A DNA stretch of 64,000 bases, taken from contig CAUYUJ010010424.1 of NCBI GenBank assembly GCA_963575745.1, positions 113,889 to 177,888 of the forward strand. The letters run 5' to 3'. A program made the translations under genes and the position numbers. Below the pieces are notes generated by a model. It searched no databases and was not told the DNA's origin. It was given only the letters and a program-made list of their open reading frames with translations. Numbering within the stretch: the stretch's first letter is position 1; the number at the start of each line of letters is the position of its first letter. Positions 38,624-48,676 of the stretch are shown in pieces. Origin of the DNA: Prorocentrum cordatum (taxonomy: Eukaryota > Sar > Dinophyceae > Prorocentrales > Prorocentraceae).

Positions 38624-41600
38624 ATGGCAGCAGTTCCAGCGACCCCAGGTTCCTCGGCCGCAGGCGCCAGCAACGCCATCATCGAGTGCGGCGGCTGCTA
38701 CGCGCCATCTATCGTGGACGGGTATCCCGTACAATGGAATCAGTATTTGGTTTACAACAAAGGCAAGCACAATGAGAGACGCGTCCCGACTGGCGACTCC
38801 TGCCTCAAGTGCGCGGTGGGGAGGCAGAAGGGAGATTTCGTGGAAGATTGGAACGAGTGCAAGGAAAGATCCAAGAAGGACCCAAGATTCGTCGAGCTAA
38901 TCAAGTCGACGGGAAAGTTGGCACTCGATGTTGATCAGAAGACTATCCGAGATGGAGACGTCAAGCACGGCGACACTTTGGGTCGCGAGTCGGTGGAGAG
39001 CGTCGTCAAGGCGACGGTCCGGCTCCGCAGCTTCGGCAAAGTGGTGTCTCCAGAGGACTTCGAGAAGGAGAAGGGTTACAGCCACACGGAGCTAGGCATG
39101 GAGGTCTCCACGCTGACCAACCAGTTCTGTTCGAAGAGCGGCCTCGTGGTGGAGGACGAGACGAAGCCTGCCGAGGTGATCATCGAGAGCGTGCACGAAA
39201 TCGTTTTGACAGATCAGCACTTGTGCAAGCAGTGGCATATTCGGCCATCACAGGGCAAGGATGTGTTCGCCAAGATCATGAGCAACAGTCCAAACGTCAA
39301 CATCTATAGTGCCAGCCAAGTTGAGCAGAAGCGGCAAGCTAAGGTCGAGGCCGCGGCGGCCATGGGCATGACCAGTGCCACTGCTCTGGTGGACGCTGAT
39401 ATGGGCAGCGACGAAGATGCTGTGCCTATTGCCGAGACCGCCGTGCAGATCGACGAGGTGATGCAGCCCCCCGGCAAGAGGCAGCGGCGCGGTGCCGGCG
39501 GCGGCGGGCGCGGGTCGCGCAGCGGCGGCCGAGGCAGGGCCGGCCGCGGGGCGACGATCGGGCAGTCCGCCGCCGCCGCCGCCGTGCCGGTCTTCGACCC
39601 CAGCAAGAGTGCTCAGGGTGTTCGCTCGCCAGGGACTCCAGGGTGCGCAGCAGCTTCAGCGGCAGCGTCGCCGTCGGCCGCACCAGCCACGCCAATGACC
39701 GGACCGGCTGGGCTCGCCACCCCGACTAAGGCTGACGCTGATTCAAAAGGTGGTTCAGCGAATCAAAAGGCAGATGTTTACGTGCAGGCGCTCTCAAACT
39801 TGCCTGCCATGCTGGCTGGTACCTACGTCCCCTTGGCCACCAACAAAACTGGGCTAGGTGGCGACATCTACCAGGCCTCCCGCATCCGGAACAGCCTTTT
39901 CAACAAGGAGAGGACGCTGTGCTACGACTCGACGCTCGCTGCCAAGCTCCAGGCCGTCATCGACAGAGCGACGGCCGCGAAAGAGCTGATGCCGGAGCTC
40001 GGGAGGAGGAAACATGACGATGAGGAGGGGGGGTGAGGAAGGGGAGGAGGGCGGTGGAGGATGAGGAGGAGGAGGAGGAGGGTAGGGGGTAGGGGGTAGG
40101 GGGTAGGGGGTAGGAGGAGTCGGCTTGCAGGGGGGGGCGGGCGCGGGGGGGGCGCCAGCGACCGCGCCGATTCCATCGCGGCCCGCTGCCCCTTCCGGGG
40201 GCTCTCAGGAATCCTCCGGGCCCAGTCGGCCTCGCAGTCGGCGCCGGCGTCGCGTCGCCCGCGAGCGCCAGCCGGCGGGCGGGCCGACCTTGTTGCGCAT
40301 GTTTGGCGCGAGAGACCCGCGCAGGCCTCGCGCTGTGCCCGCGCCCCAGGGCGACGGCCCAGGCCCTTGTAGCCTCCCGCGCTGACGCGATGGCCTCGCG
40401 CGCGGCGCAGGAGCGGGCGCCGCCGACCGTTCGGTTCGGCCCCGCGCACTTCTAATGCGAGAACGCAAAGCCCCCCATGCTGCTCGCGCGCTTTGCGCGC
40501 TGAGCAATGCTATGCAGTTGCGACGGCCGCGCGTTCAATTTGAAACCGCAACGCAAGTTTCCATTCCCGCGCGCGGGGCGGTGCATGAACTTACAGATGC
40601 GCCGACGGTCGAGAATTCGCGCGCGCGCCCGCGCCTGCCATATTGGGCGCGCGCACTGGGCCCGGAAATCTGTGGCTCGGCCGCCCGATGCGCCCCAAAA
40701 GTCCCCCCGCCCCCCCCCCCGCCCCCCCTCCCCCTCAAAACTCTTCCGCGCTCCTGGAAAAACCATGCCGCCGAGGCGGGAGCTCGGGCCGCGGCCTGAT
40801 GGTCTCCTGGGCACAGGGGAATCAAAGGAATCAGTACGGAATCAGTACAGAATCAAAACAGAATCGGCACAAATGCGACCCCTGATTCTAGCGGAATCAA
40901 AAGAATCAGTACGGAATCAATACGGAATCAAAGGTGGAATCGGCGATGGAACCAGAATCGGCCAGAACGGGGAAGTAGGCCAGAATCGGTGCCAGGACTC
41001 ATGCAGAGAGGCCTTTTTCCCGCGAGTTCACTGCGGCGGGTGCGCGGCGCGGGCGCGCCGCGCGACTTCGCTGGTTCAGCGAGGCGCGCAGTCGGCGTTC
41101 AGAGTGAACAGGTTCTTTTCAGGGCGATATCCTGGCGGCGCGCTGGCGCATTGCGCATTTGCGCATTCCTGGCGGGCTGTTTGAGGGCGACCCGGCAGCG
41201 TCGGCCGAATGGCCCGCAAATGCCGCGCGGCCGATCGCGCGCCCCATGCGGCCACGTCGACCGCCGTGTGCCGCGACGGCCGCGCGCCCCGGACCGCGCC
41301 ATTGCCGCGTTGGATTGGACGGCGCAGCGCCCGTCCTCCAAAAGTCGTCACATGCATATCGCGCGTGTCGAGCCAGCAGCAATCGCTCCCAGAAGCAGCC
41401 TCGACAGGCGCACCATGCCCTCTGTCGCCCGGTTCCGATCCAAATCATAGTTTCTTAGGATGCGCTTGCGCGAATGTGGGCGCGCGGGCAAGTAACGCGT
41501 GCGCGCGCTTGGCGCAGCCTGGGAAATCCAACATGGAGCCCCCCGGGGGCGCGGGGCGCCGGCGACGCCTCCGCCCGCCCCCCGCGCGCCCGACCCCCCC

Positions 41601-44600
41601 CGCAAGCCGACTCCTCCTAGTAGGGGGTAGGGGATAGGGGATAGGGGATAGGGGATAGGAGATAGGAGATGGGAGATAGGAGATAGGAGATAGGATAGGG
41701 GATAGGGGATAGGGGATAGGGGATAGGGGATAGGGGATAGGGGGATAGGGGATAGGGGGATAAGGGATAAGGGGAGGAGGTCCAGGACCTGTCAGATTGG
41801 ATAGGAGATAGGGGATAGGAGATAGGATAGCGGATAGGGGATATGGGGATAGGGGATAGGGGATAGGAGATAGGAGATAGGAGGATAGGAGATGGGAGGA
41901 AGGGCAGGAGGAGCTCTTGGAAAGCCCCCTTGGCATGCTTGGTGCTCTTGGGAGCCTCTTGGGGGCTTCTTGGGAGCCTCTTGGAGCATCTTGGAGTCCT
42001 TGGAAGCCTTCTTGGAGCCATCCTGGAAAAGCTCGATCAAAGAAGGGGATAGTGGATAGTAGATAGTCGCAATTAGGAATTAGGGTTCACCCCTCGGGAG
42101 CCCCCAAACATTGCTTCCTGGGCCCCTCTTGAAGCGCCCTTGGAGCGCTCTTGGGGCAGTCTTGGGGCAGTCTTGGGGCTCTGGGCCTCTCTTGGGGCCA
42201 CCTTGGAGCCATCTTGAGGCCTCGGACGGTTATCGAACACGAAGAGGCGAGAAAGCAGAAAGCATTGATTTTCTCTTGGCTCTAGGCTCTAGGCTCTAGG
42301 TCTCTAGGCTCTAGGTGTTTAAAAGATTTTGGCTTCCTTGGGGCTTCCTTGGGGGTCTCGGAGGCCGCTTGGGGCTGTCTCGGGGCGGTCTTGGGGTCTT
42401 GGGGCTTGGGGCCTTTTGGAGCATCTTGAAAGCCATCTTGAGGTGCCTTGGGCTAGTTGGCTAGTTGGCTAGTTGCTAGTTGGCTAGTTGGCTAGTTGGC
42501 TATCTGGCTAGATCTGGCTAGCTGGCTAGCTTGAGCCATCTTGGAGGCAATCTCGGGCTCTCCGCGGCGCTCTTGGCGTCTTGGCGCCGTCTTGGTCGAA
42601 ACAGCACCCTCTCACCGCTCGCGGCCCCCCCCCGCCCAGGTCCACGGGAGGGAGCAGGGGGGAGGTGTAAACTGTAAACGTGTAAAGTGTAAACCCCTCC
42701 CCGAAGGGAAAGAAAGGAGGTTGGAAAAAGGAAACTCCCCAGGCCACCTACGCCCTACGCCCTAAAGCCCTAAAGGGCTGGTGGGATTCGAAACAATGCG
42801 CCGGGGCAGTAGGCAGTAGGACAGTAGGACGCGTCCCCCTAAGGCCCTAGGTCCTAAGCCCTAAGACCTAAGACCTAAGATAGACAGATAGACTAGACAC
42901 TAGACACTAGACACTAGACACTAGACACTAGACCCCATCGGGGTCGCGCTGGGTTCACGTCTCCTCGTGGCCCTCTCAGGGCCCAAGGCCCAAGGCCCAA
43001 GGGGGCCCAAGGGCGCTCTCGGGGCCACGCGGCCACACGGCCACACATCCTGCTTCCATCAGGATCGCATCCCGTGGCTGGAAGCGCAGCAGCTGAAGAA
43101 GCACTGGAACACCATCGCCCCAGCCCTCAAGGAAATCCCTTATCAGTGCATCCAGGAGCTGTGGAAGTTCGAGATGAGCGCCGCGTACTCGACCAAGGAC
43201 TGGGCCCGGCTCGAGCGAGCGTTGACGGTGGGTGACGAGGAGCCCGTTCCGATCAGTAGCGAGGTAGTTGTCCTGCACCAGCTGGTTTCCGAGGTCGATC
43301 CCGAGAAGTTGAACCCATTCGTTGCCGATGCCATCGTCGACCGCATCCTCCTTCCAGTCGTCATCAACATGAAGCCGGATGGTGGAAATGAGGATGTGTG
43401 CTCCGCGCTGAAGTGCGTCCTCGATGGCTTGAGGCAATACGATGATCATCCGCTCGATCTCGAAGAGCTCATTGGTATCGTCCGTGGCATGGGTGGGCTG
43501 GCGGACCCTACGCCTGGTGCTTACGGCGCCACGTCGGATAACATCGAAGGGGCCATGACTTTGCCGGAGCCCCTCGACCTGGAGAAGAGCCTTCACACCT
43601 TGAAGGCGGCGCTGTGCAGCGACAAGAACGTTTGGAAAGGATTGTATGCTACTTGGCAAGACTTCTCGTTCACGCAGGCCGACGGCTCGACAGAAATCAG
43701 GAAGCACGAGGAGAACTTGAGGGCGGACATCCCAGGCAGCCTGGAGAACGCTTTGAAAGCGATCCCCTCGTTGCTGGTCAACCTGAGGCCTGGTGCGACA
43801 ACGTCCCTGGAGCGCACGATTGTGAAGGTCACCGAGCAGAAGTCGGAGCGGATCAAGGGCGCGGACGAGTCAGACAAAGTCGCTTTGTTGCACGACTTCT
43901 GGCCCGTCATCAAAAACTCACTCAGCAATTTGCCTCCATGTGCACTCAAGGACGACTTGACGAAAATACTTGCTGGGCTTGCAGTCATGCAGCAGGAGTC
44001 CGAGAAGGCTTCGAAGAAGTACGCCGTGATGATGACGATTCAGCGCGAGGATGGCGACGAGAAAGCTAAGAAGACGGCCATCATGGATTCTGTGATTGCG
44101 ATGAAAGGCTTGAAGTTCACCGAGGAGTCGCAGGTCAACCAGGTGCAGGAGTTCCTCGACAAGTCGATCACTGACATCACGACGAGTGCCGAATCGAGAG
44201 AACATCTTGATCATGAGTGGAAGGCGCCCCAAGATGCTTGGTGCGACTGTTTGGCCGGACTGCTCCAGAGCCTGCCCGAGGACAAGGTCCCGAGCGATTT
44301 CCCGACGGTGGGCTCCTTGAAGTTGCTCCGCCGCGCTTCCGAGGTCCACACAGCCGGCGTCAGTTTCCTGGCCTTGTCCGAGAGCAAGAAACCTGGGGAG
44401 TGCCTCGACCATGATTTCAACAAGAAGAAGGGAGCCACATTCGACGCGTTGAGTCGCCTATTGGACAAGCAACTCCCCGCCGATCTCGACGAGGAGGGCC
44501 AGGGCAACAAGCTCGACGACATTGTGCGAAAGGTCTTGCGTTTTGGTTGGCAGCTGAAGGACGCTGCCATCACTGAGTATCTCCAATTTCTCCAGACTGG

Positions 44601-45099
44601 TTCTAAGCCCAAGATGGACACCTTCAACCAGATAGCGCGTGGCATCTCGGGAGGTGGCGATTGGAAGAACGGCTTAGACAGTAACGCCAGCTTGCAAGAT
44701 ATCATCCAGCACGCCTCTCAGCCAGACAACTTGCTGGCGGAAGACGGCAATGCAGCTATGTCTGAGTGGAAGGAGCTCTCCGGGTCGCACGCGCAGCTCA
44801 AGAAAGCGTACACAAAATACGGCAATATGCTCAAGCCAGATAAGCACGCCACCTTCCTGAAGGACCTCGAGGCCTTTACCGACGCGCTTGGCAGTTTGAT
44901 CAAGCAGGGCCGCAGCACCATCGCCGAAGCTATGATCATCCAGAAGATGAAGGATCACGGCCCAGAGTCCCCGGAAACCAGAGACATGTTGATCAAGCAG
45001 AAGAGAGAGCTCCTCAAGGTGGAATCCCCTCACACGCTGCTGCACGCCAGGCTGTTCGAGGCGATGCAGGTTGCGTCCAAGTCTGGCCAGGGGGCCTAG
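38624..45099 (+). CDS. Gene F: two long exons, CxxC pairs, RGG region, helical C-terminal half
   Basis: The ATG at 38624 follows an in-frame stop, so the start is well supported. Exon 1 runs to about 40000; exon 2 is 43063-45099 (acceptor CTTCCATCAG|GATCGC, stop TAG). In total about 1130-1150 residues. Exon 1 begins with a possible zinc-binding segment (ECGGC near residue 21, SCLKC about 40 residues later), continues with mixed globular sequence, then has a basic RQRRG/GGRGSRSGGRG segment (about 39480-39550), of the kind seen in nuclear RNA-binding proteins and nuclear signals, an Ala/Pro/Thr-rich linker and a helical end. Exon 2 is long, charged and probably mostly helical, with no family I recognise. 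The donor is unresolved: phase 0 is needed, but no GT fits near the natural end of exon 1, and GT at 40033 is phase 2. A GA or GC donor, or a missing small exon, would explain this; two separate genes is the alternative. Confidence 0.65.
40033..43062 (+). other. Gene F intron 1 or intergenic region
   Basis: (GGGGGTA)n (40080-40116), a CpG- and GCGC-rich segment (40120-41610) interrupted by GGAATCAGTAC repeats (40818-40990), (GGGGATA)n (41620-41890), decamers (41930-42215, 42340-42440), (GGCTAGTT)n (42450-42535), a family-3 element (42600-42790) and (CTAGACA)n (42890-42935). The CpG-rich part has long open frames on both strands but no protein-like composition. Confidence 0.6.
42600..42790 (+). 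mobile_element. Dispersed element (family 3), copy 3
   Basis: C-rich start, CAGGTCCACGGGAGGGAG, TGTAAACCCCTCCCCGAAGGG, a GGTTGGAAAAAGGAAA stretch parallel to the second copy, CCTACGCCC, and the terminal AGGGCTGGTGGGATT. Confidence 0.55.
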
Positions 45100-46895
45100 G
45101 GCCTAGGGCCTAGGGCCCGGGAGCCTATGGCCTAGGGCCTAGGGCCCAAGGCAAGGTTTTCGGTGCAGTGACGTGAGAAGGGTTTCGGCCAGCTAGCGGG
45201 CTAGCGGCTAGCGGGCTGGAGGCAGGCTAGCAGAAGGTGGCGAGGGGGAATTGCCCAGGGTGGGGGGGAGGGAGAAGGGGGAGGGAGCGGGAAGGCTGCA
45301 GGATTCAGAAGGTGGCGGGAGAGAGGAGGACTTAGGATGAAGTTTTGGGAGGGGGAGGAGGAGTAGGAGGAGGAGGAGGAGGAGGAGGAGGAACAGCAGG
45401 AGGAGGAGGAACAGCAGGAGGAGGAGAAGGAGAGGAAGATACAAGATACACACGTCATGCAACCTCTGCGGCTCTGCGTCTCTCCGCCGGACCTTAGAGC
45501 ACCTCCGAAAAGCTTCCGAGTTGCCCTCGACGCTCGTCGCTTTGCTTGCGGCTAGCGGGCCCCACGCCCCACGCCCAACGGCCCTACGGTATCAGGCCCT
45601 AGGCCCTGGGCCCTAGGCCCTGGGCCCTAGGCCCTAGGCCCTAGGCCCTAGGTCCCTAGTCCCTAGTCCCTAGTCTTCGACGCTCAGCGCTCGGCGCTCC
45701 TCGAGGACGTGGCGGACTTTTTTACGCCGTCGGCCCGTGCAGCTTGCATTGTGTGCAGGGCTCGAGCGCGTCACTGTCAGAGTACGCGAGTACCACGAGG
45801 CACGATGTAAGAGAAAATACTTCGTTTGTTGTATCTTGTAGTAGCGGGCGCAAGAGACTCTAGACTCTAGATTCCCACCGGGGGGAGTACCGCAATGCGG
45901 TTTGAGAAGGGCCCTCCCCCTCCTCCTCCTCCTCGCCCTTCTATTTCCCCTCCTCCTCCCCTGTCTCTTCCTCCCATTTCCTATTCCTTAGTCCCTAGTC
46001 CCTAGTCCCTAGTCCCTAGTCCTACTCCCTACTCTGCCCCCCTCCTCCTCCTCCCTGTCCTCCTCCTCCTTCTCCTCCTCCATGTCCTCCTCCTCCTCAT
46101 CCTCCTCTTCCTCCTCCCACCCTTCCCCCATCCCCCATCCCCATGTCCCATGTCCGCCCTGGTGGTGGTCGCCCTCCTCTTCCTCCTCCTCCTCCTCCTT
46201 CTCCTCCTCCTGATCCCCCCCATCCTCCCCATCGATGCCTTGAATCGGGATGAGGCGCTGCGCGTTGCAGGTGTTGAGACTCTCTGAGAGTTCGTTGCCG
46301 GGACCTCCTCAGGCGATAGTCAGTCGATAGTCGAGATGGGGATCCACGGCTGAAATAGAAACCGAAATCCTCATAGGTCATAGGGCGGGGGGGGTCGGGG
46401 ATAGTGGATAGTGGATAGTGGATAGTGGCTAATGGCTAGTGGCTAGTGGCTAGTGTCTAGTGTCTAGTGTCTAGTGTCTAGTGTCTAGTGTCTAGTGTCT
46501 AGTGTCTAGTGTCTAGTGTCTAGTGTTTGGTGTTTAGTGTCTAGAGTCTAGTGTCTAGTGTCCAGTGTCTAGTGTCTAGTGTCTAGTGTCTAGTGTCTAG
46601 TGTCTAGTGTCTAGTACCTAGTACCTAGTACCTAGTAACGTAAGACGTAAGACAAGATGAGGACTCGGATAAAGGGATTCGGATAAGGAGCAACAGGAGC
46701 AGAAGGCCCAGGAGGAGGAGGGGGGAGGGGGGTTGGACCCAAGAACCCAAGAACAGGGGAGAAGAGGGGTGCGTTGAAGTATCGATCCGTTTCTTGATTT
46801 CTCTGCCACCCTGCCTGCCTTTTCGGATCGAAGCCTTTAGGCTTTAGGCAGGCGAGCTGGGGCGAGCTCGCGATTTGAACAGGGTGCTCGTCGTC
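45100..46895. other. Repeat-rich spacer after gene F
   Basis: No gene. GGCCTAG runs (45098-45145, 45600-45655), GGA tract (45350-45435), CCT tracts (45915-46215) and the heptamer array listed next. Confidence 0.7.
46425..46625. repeat. (TGTCTAG)n heptamer array, about 25 units
   Basis: Starts as TGGCTAG, becomes TGTCTAG for about 22 units with few variants, and ends as TACCTAG, so the change of unit is gradual at both ends. Confidence 0.93.
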
Positions 46896-46902
46896 AGCGG
46901 GG

Positions 46903-47455
46903 ATGGGCGACGACGTCGCGCCAAAGTTCGATTTGTTTGAAGCCCCTGAGCCGTGGTGGTTCTTCGGCCCGAATCTCGAGCAAACGACTCCCAAGACGCC
47001 GCTCCCGAAGTCACGGGCCCCGGCCCAGGACGCGGGACTGGGGACTGGGGCAGGCGGGCAGGCGCATGACAGATATGAGATATGGGACAGGAGGAGGCGG
47101 AGGAGGCGGAGGAGGAGGAGGAGTAGAGAGTAGAGAGTAGAGAGTAGAGAGTAGAGAGTAGAGACTAGAGAGTAGAGAGTAGAGGAGGAGGAGGAGGAAG
47201 AGGAGGAGGAGGAGGAGTAGGATTGATGGAATGAGCTCGGAGGACCTCAACTCTATGAGGCCCGCCGACCTTTTCAACGCGCCGGACGCACCGATCACCA
47301 TCAAAAAAAAGAGGGTGAACAAACAGGCACCGAGATATGGGCAGACAGGGGTGTGGCTCCCAAAGTTACGCGACAAGAACAAGAGCAAGACTAACAAGAA
47401 TAAGCCCACCGACGGTGTCGTGATTGTCATAGATGACGACAGTGACACGCCCTGA
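46903..47455 (+). CDS. Gene G: small protein with C-terminal SUMO-interaction-like motif
   Basis: Proposed exons are 46903-47009 and 47236-47455, giving 108 residues and stop TGA. The first ATG follows an acceptor-like CTCGTCGTCAG at 46897. Exon 1 (MGDDVAPKFDLFEAP...) ends at GAA|GTCACG in phase 2 and exon 2 starts ATGAG|CTCGG in matching phase. That acceptor lacks a pyrimidine tract, so the join is weaker than in the other genes. 47010-47235 between them holds AGAGTAG and GAG runs. Exon 2 has a Lys/Arg/Asn-rich middle and ends VVIVIDDDSD: a hydrophobic V/I core followed by acids, the classical layout of a SUMO-interaction motif. A nuclear role is inferred. Exon 2 on its own (ATG 47231, 74 residues) is the fallback. 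Confidence 0.5.
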
Positions 47456-48625
47456 GTCGCACAGGCATGCGATGTCTAGAGTCTAGGGTCTAGGGGTCTA
47501 GGGTCTAGGGTCTAGGCTCTGGGCGCTCTCGAGAACATTCCGAGGGCTCTTGGAGCTGTCCGGGGGGCCTCACGAGCTCTTCGTGCGGCTCTGTAGGTTG
47601 TGTGGCGCGGGATGCCGTCCACTTCGGAGGCCCATCGGCTGTGAAAAGTGAAGGCGAGGTGCGAAGCTGCTACGTGCTACGTGCTACGAGCTACGAGCTA
47701 CGAGCGCATTGCTTGTGGATTCTGTTGTCGCAATGTTGGCTTCTCGGGGTTACCTGGTTACCCTGGGAGCCTGTTCGGGCCTTCAGCCTTTAGCCTTTAG
47801 CCTTTAGCCTTTAGCCGTTACCTAGGACCTAGGGGCCTCTGGGAGCGTCTTTGGGCCGTTATGGGAGCGTCTTGGGTCTCGGGGTGCATCGGGTGTCTGG
47901 GGTTCGGGGTCCGTCTTTGGGGATATTGGGCCATCTGGGCGGCCATCCGGGGCTGGGGGCTGGGGGTTTGTACTCCTCCTGCCTCGCTGTCTCCCTTCTC
48001 TTTCCTCCTCTCCCTCCTCCTCCCCCTCCGTTCCTGGCCCTCCTTCGGGAGGAAGGCCCAGGCCTTGTCAGCCGACGGTTTACGGTTTACGGTTTACGGT
48101 TTACGAGTTTACGAGTTCACGATTTACGATTTACAACGGCCCCAAACGGCCCAAGAGCATCGACACGCCCCCACGACCCACGACGCCCCCCCAAAAATTC
48201 CACGAGGTCCAGAATTCGTTCTCAGAGGCTACCGGCTACCTGCTACCTCGAGGGCCCCCTGAGGCCTGAGGAAAGAACCAGCAAAACCTCGCAAAAACCT
48301 CGCCTATTCGAAAAGATGCCGTCTTATGCCCACAAGCTCCGGGCTCCAGAGGCTCCCCGACACGGCCCCGTGACGGCCCCACGAGGTGCCCCAGAGCCCA
48401 GAGCCCAGAGTCCTCCAGGACGGCTCCCAGAGCGCTCAGGGGCCTCCAAGACAGCTGCAAGAACGCTCGCGGGCTCACTCTTGCACCCTGGCATCCTGAC
48501 TTGAACGCTGTAAGGTCGGTCGCCGAAACGACCTGACATGAGCACCTTAAGGCGCGAGGGTCTGGCATCCTCACCCTGGCGCCCGCGAGATGCGCATGCT
48601 TACGGCTTACGGCTTACGCCGTTAA
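47456..48625. other. Spacer before the relict spliced leader
   Basis: No gene I can support. GGGTCTA runs (47476-47515), ACGAGCT runs, GCCTTTA runs (47785-47815), (TTTACGG)n (48078-48110) and an ACGGCTT run that ends directly at the relict (48600-48618). Confidence 0.6.
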
Positions 48626-48646
48626 TCCGTAGCCATTTTGGCTCAA
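48626..48646 (+). other. Relict dinoflagellate spliced leader (DinoSL)
   Basis: The first 21 of the 22 DinoSL bases are present without mismatch (…GCCATTTTGGCTCAA); the final G is C. DinoSL is added only to mRNA, so its presence in the genome directly 5' of a gene indicates reverse transcription and reinsertion of a mature transcript (recycled cDNA, as described for dinoflagellates). The loss of the terminal G also removes the AG that could have served again as acceptor. Confidence 0.93.
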
Positions 48647-48676
48647 CCGTGCGATCGGTTCGTCGGGCAGGCGCGG

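Noticed and set aside
40120-41610. Genes in the CpG-rich part of the gene F intron
   Set aside because: Open frames on both strands with Arg/Ala/Pro bias only, interrupted by GGAATCAGTAC repeats.
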